From positions 25,901,001-25,965,000 of the forward strand of contig NC_057916.1 in assembly GCF_018873765.1 (NCBI RefSeq): a stretch of DNA of 64,000 nucleotides, given 5' to 3'. Position numbers and translations under genes: made by a program. The notes under the pieces are model-generated. The model ran no database searches and was not told the DNA's origin. It worked only from the letters and a program-made list of their open reading frames with translations. Source of the stretch: Telopea speciosissima. Its lineage: Eukaryota > Streptophyta > Magnoliopsida > Proteales > Proteaceae. Positions 59,601-64,000 of this stretch are shown here, piece after piece (positions within the stretch are counted from its first letter, which is position 1; each line of letters begins with the position of its first letter).

Positions 59601-60469
59601 AGCATCTGCTGGCTTGATAAGCACTTCATTCAGATAATATGGTTTAGAATTCAATTTACGAAGAAAAATGTTTATTCCCTATTAAGCAAAGTTTTTAAAG
59701 TTCTTTCTCCCCTGGCAAGGACAAAGCCCCACAGGCACACCACAAAAATAAAGATTCAAGATGGCACCAAAACAATCGAAATATTTCAGGATCAGAAACG
59801 TGGGTACAGAACCCTTATTCCGAAATCAAAGAATAACTGCAGAATAGAGAGTTCATCAGTTGAAGAAACAGTCATCACTATCTCTCTTCCACAACTGAAA
59901 TTATTATAATATCAATAAAAAATAATCGAAATCTAAAGCTCAAAATCAGGAAATTAAACTACGAGATTAAAAAGTACAAATCCCAGTCAGACTTACGACA
60001 TGCCTATCTATCAAACTTTATCGACCGCACAACGAGTTTATCAAAACCACTGCATAATCTCAGATTATTCAAATAGTCGAAGGGCAAACAACTAATAGTT
60101 CATCAGTCGAAGAGACAATCATCACTATCTCTCATCCCCAACTGAAATGATTATAAAATCAATAAAAAAATAATCGAAATCCAAAGCTCAAAAATCAGGA
60201 AATTAAACTACGAGGTTAAAAAGTAGAAACCCCAGTCAGACTTACAACATGTCTACCTATCAAACTTCATCGGCCGCACACAGAGTTTATCAAAATCACT
60301 ACATAATTTCAGATTCAAATAGTCGAAAGACAAACAACTAATCGATTAGAAAATTTGAGAAATGCACCTTGATGTAAACGTTCTCTGCAGCCTTTTCCTC
60401 TTCACTGAGGATTTTGCCACCGCTCGAGAACCTTCTGGATACGTATCTTGCTGCAATTCTCGACGCCAT
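53634..60469 (-). CDS. IF1-like mitochondrial protein with C-terminal membrane segment (At2g27730 type), 3 exons
   Basis: Minus-strand exons are 60469-60368, 54589-54551 and 53843-53634, all phase 0 with GT-AG introns (351 nt, 116 aa). An Arg-rich presequence (MASRIAARYVSRRFSSGG) is followed by KILSEEEKAAENVYIK, the same IF1-type core as the gene at 20281, then KTEQEKLEKLARK. Exon 3 adds a Ser/Pro-rich linker and a hydrophobic segment (NYAVLAGVITGLGALGWYL, about residues 88-106) ending in KSSSKKPEEVQD. This layout is that of Arabidopsis At2g27730-like proteins, small mitochondrial proteins reported with respiratory complex I. Whether this copy inhibits ATPase is unknown. Intron 1 is 5.8 kb and holds foldback elements and a tandem duplication. 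It shares its upstream region with the divergent eS25 gene. Confidence 0.87.
55307..55739. mobile_element. hAT-like foldback element (55315-55731)
   Basis: Ends CATAGTTTTAAAAACCGG and (reverse) CATATTTTTAAAACCGAACT. The 8-bp flanks ATTTGCAA and ATTTGCGC share 6 of 8 bases. Inside are inverted ccggtcaa/accggac words. Length about 417 bp, in intron 1 of the IF1-like gene. Confidence 0.6.
55740..57060. other. Intron 1 of the IF1-like gene, no recognised features
   Basis: A/T-rich intron sequence. A G-rich patch occurs at 56465-56480. No gene or element ends were recognised. Confidence 0.4.
57068..58226. mobile_element. Larger member of the CATAGTT foldback family with inner tandem repeat
   Basis: The left end CATAGTTTTCACGGCAACTA and right end (reverse) CATAGTTGTCAAGATGTCGC match the termini at 43591-43781, and ggcgcctagg words occur at both ends. 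The 1.16-kb interior includes about five copies of a ~31-bp unit (tcatcaaaaatcaacattaa, 57285-57425). No transposase and no preserved target duplication. Confidence 0.65.
57285..57425 (+). repeat. ~31-bp tandem repeat, about 5 copies
   Basis: Imperfect copies of a unit with ATCAACATTAAGCCACATCA followed by agtcatcaaaa. Confidence 0.75.
58227..59815. other. Intron 1 of the IF1-like gene, no recognised genes
   Basis: An imperfect direct repeat containing AACAGGGGAAAGCTTTC occurs near 58339 and 58450. Otherwise A/T-rich intron sequence. Confidence 0.4.
59851..60331 (+). repeat. ~245-bp tandem duplication in intron 1 of the IF1-like gene
   Basis: Copy 1 (59851-60097) and copy 2 (60098-60331) both contain GTTCATCAGT, AAAATCAGGAAATTAAACTA, CCCAGTCAGACTTAC and caaacaactaat. 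They differ by scattered changes, roughly 85-90% identical by eye. Copy 2 ends about 40 bp from the exon-1 donor. Confidence 0.85.
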
Positions 60470-63675
<3,206 letters not shown>

Positions 63676-64000
63676 AGGCTCATTGGTCTCTAGTACCCAC
63701 CCAACAGATGGATGGATAAGCTACTGTTTTGTTCCATTGGGGGTCTGCTCCTCATTATCGTCACCGATTACATTATCTTAGTTTTTCTTTCCAGTCATTT
63801 CAGGTACTCTTTTACTATTGAATCATTTCATAAATTTTGTTGGTAGTGCCCACTCTAAGATGGTTTTGATGTAATGATTTTCCCCCCTCTTGACCTACAA
63901 AAAAACTAAGATTCTAAGTAGTTTTTTGCATGGCAGATTAGTTCGTACCTAAATTTTGTGTTCATGGCCATGTTACTATCTAGCCAAAGTACCTTGCAAG
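63676..64000 (+). other. 3' UTR and downstream flank of the eS25 gene
   Basis: T-rich sequence after the stop codon, with no clear canonical AATAAA. No other gene begins before the window ends. Confidence 0.5.

Overview
This is nuclear DNA from a flowering plant. The evidence is spliced GT-AG genes, a chloroplast SRP54 gene with a transit peptide, plant-type IF1-like mitochondrial proteins, a TGGGCC/telo-box ribosomal-protein promoter, Au-type SINEs, RTE and L1 LINEs with plant 3' ends, and a Ty1/copia element primed by initiator tRNA-Met. Very long introns packed with small foldback elements suggest a woody or early-diverging angiosperm (a basal eudicot or magnoliid), but the species cannot be read from the sequence.

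Six protein-coding genes and one tRNA are supported, with exons rebuilt from splice sites and reading phase. (1) 950-16341, minus: an MMtag-domain protein (MMTAG2 homologue, 220 aa, 4 exons) with a 12.6-kb first intron. (2) 20281-29563, plus: a small mitochondrial ATPase-inhibitor (IF1) type protein (84 aa, 3 exons); intron 2 holds a whole young Ty1/copia element. (3) 32651-32723, plus: tRNA-Phe(GAA). (4) 32988-46743, plus: chloroplast SRP54 (572 aa, 15 exons). (5) 47953-48346, plus: a 93-aa protein with one C-terminal membrane segment, function unknown. (6) 53634-60469, minus: a second IF1-like mitochondrial protein with a C-terminal membrane segment (116 aa, 3 exons). (7) 61043-63675, plus: ribosomal protein eS25 (108 aa, 4 exons), divergent from gene 6 across 573 bp.

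Most of the rest is transposable-element debris. MMTAG2 intron 1 holds an Au SINE split by an LTR-like unit, a 1.47-kb Mutator-like foldback with a 9-bp duplication, an RTE LINE fragment with a perfect 18-bp duplication, a Ty3/gypsy gag-like fossil and a second LTR-like unit. cpSRP54 introns carry Au SINEs, an L1 LINE end and foldback elements. Seven short inverted-repeat elements across the window have 8-bp target duplications, five of them perfect.

Two genes encode related IF1-type mitochondrial proteins in opposite orientation around cpSRP54. The other genes are unrelated housekeeping functions (plastid protein targeting, translation, nuclear MMtag protein). I found no coherent new multi-gene system; the main novelty is the nested transposon record and the unassigned foldback families.
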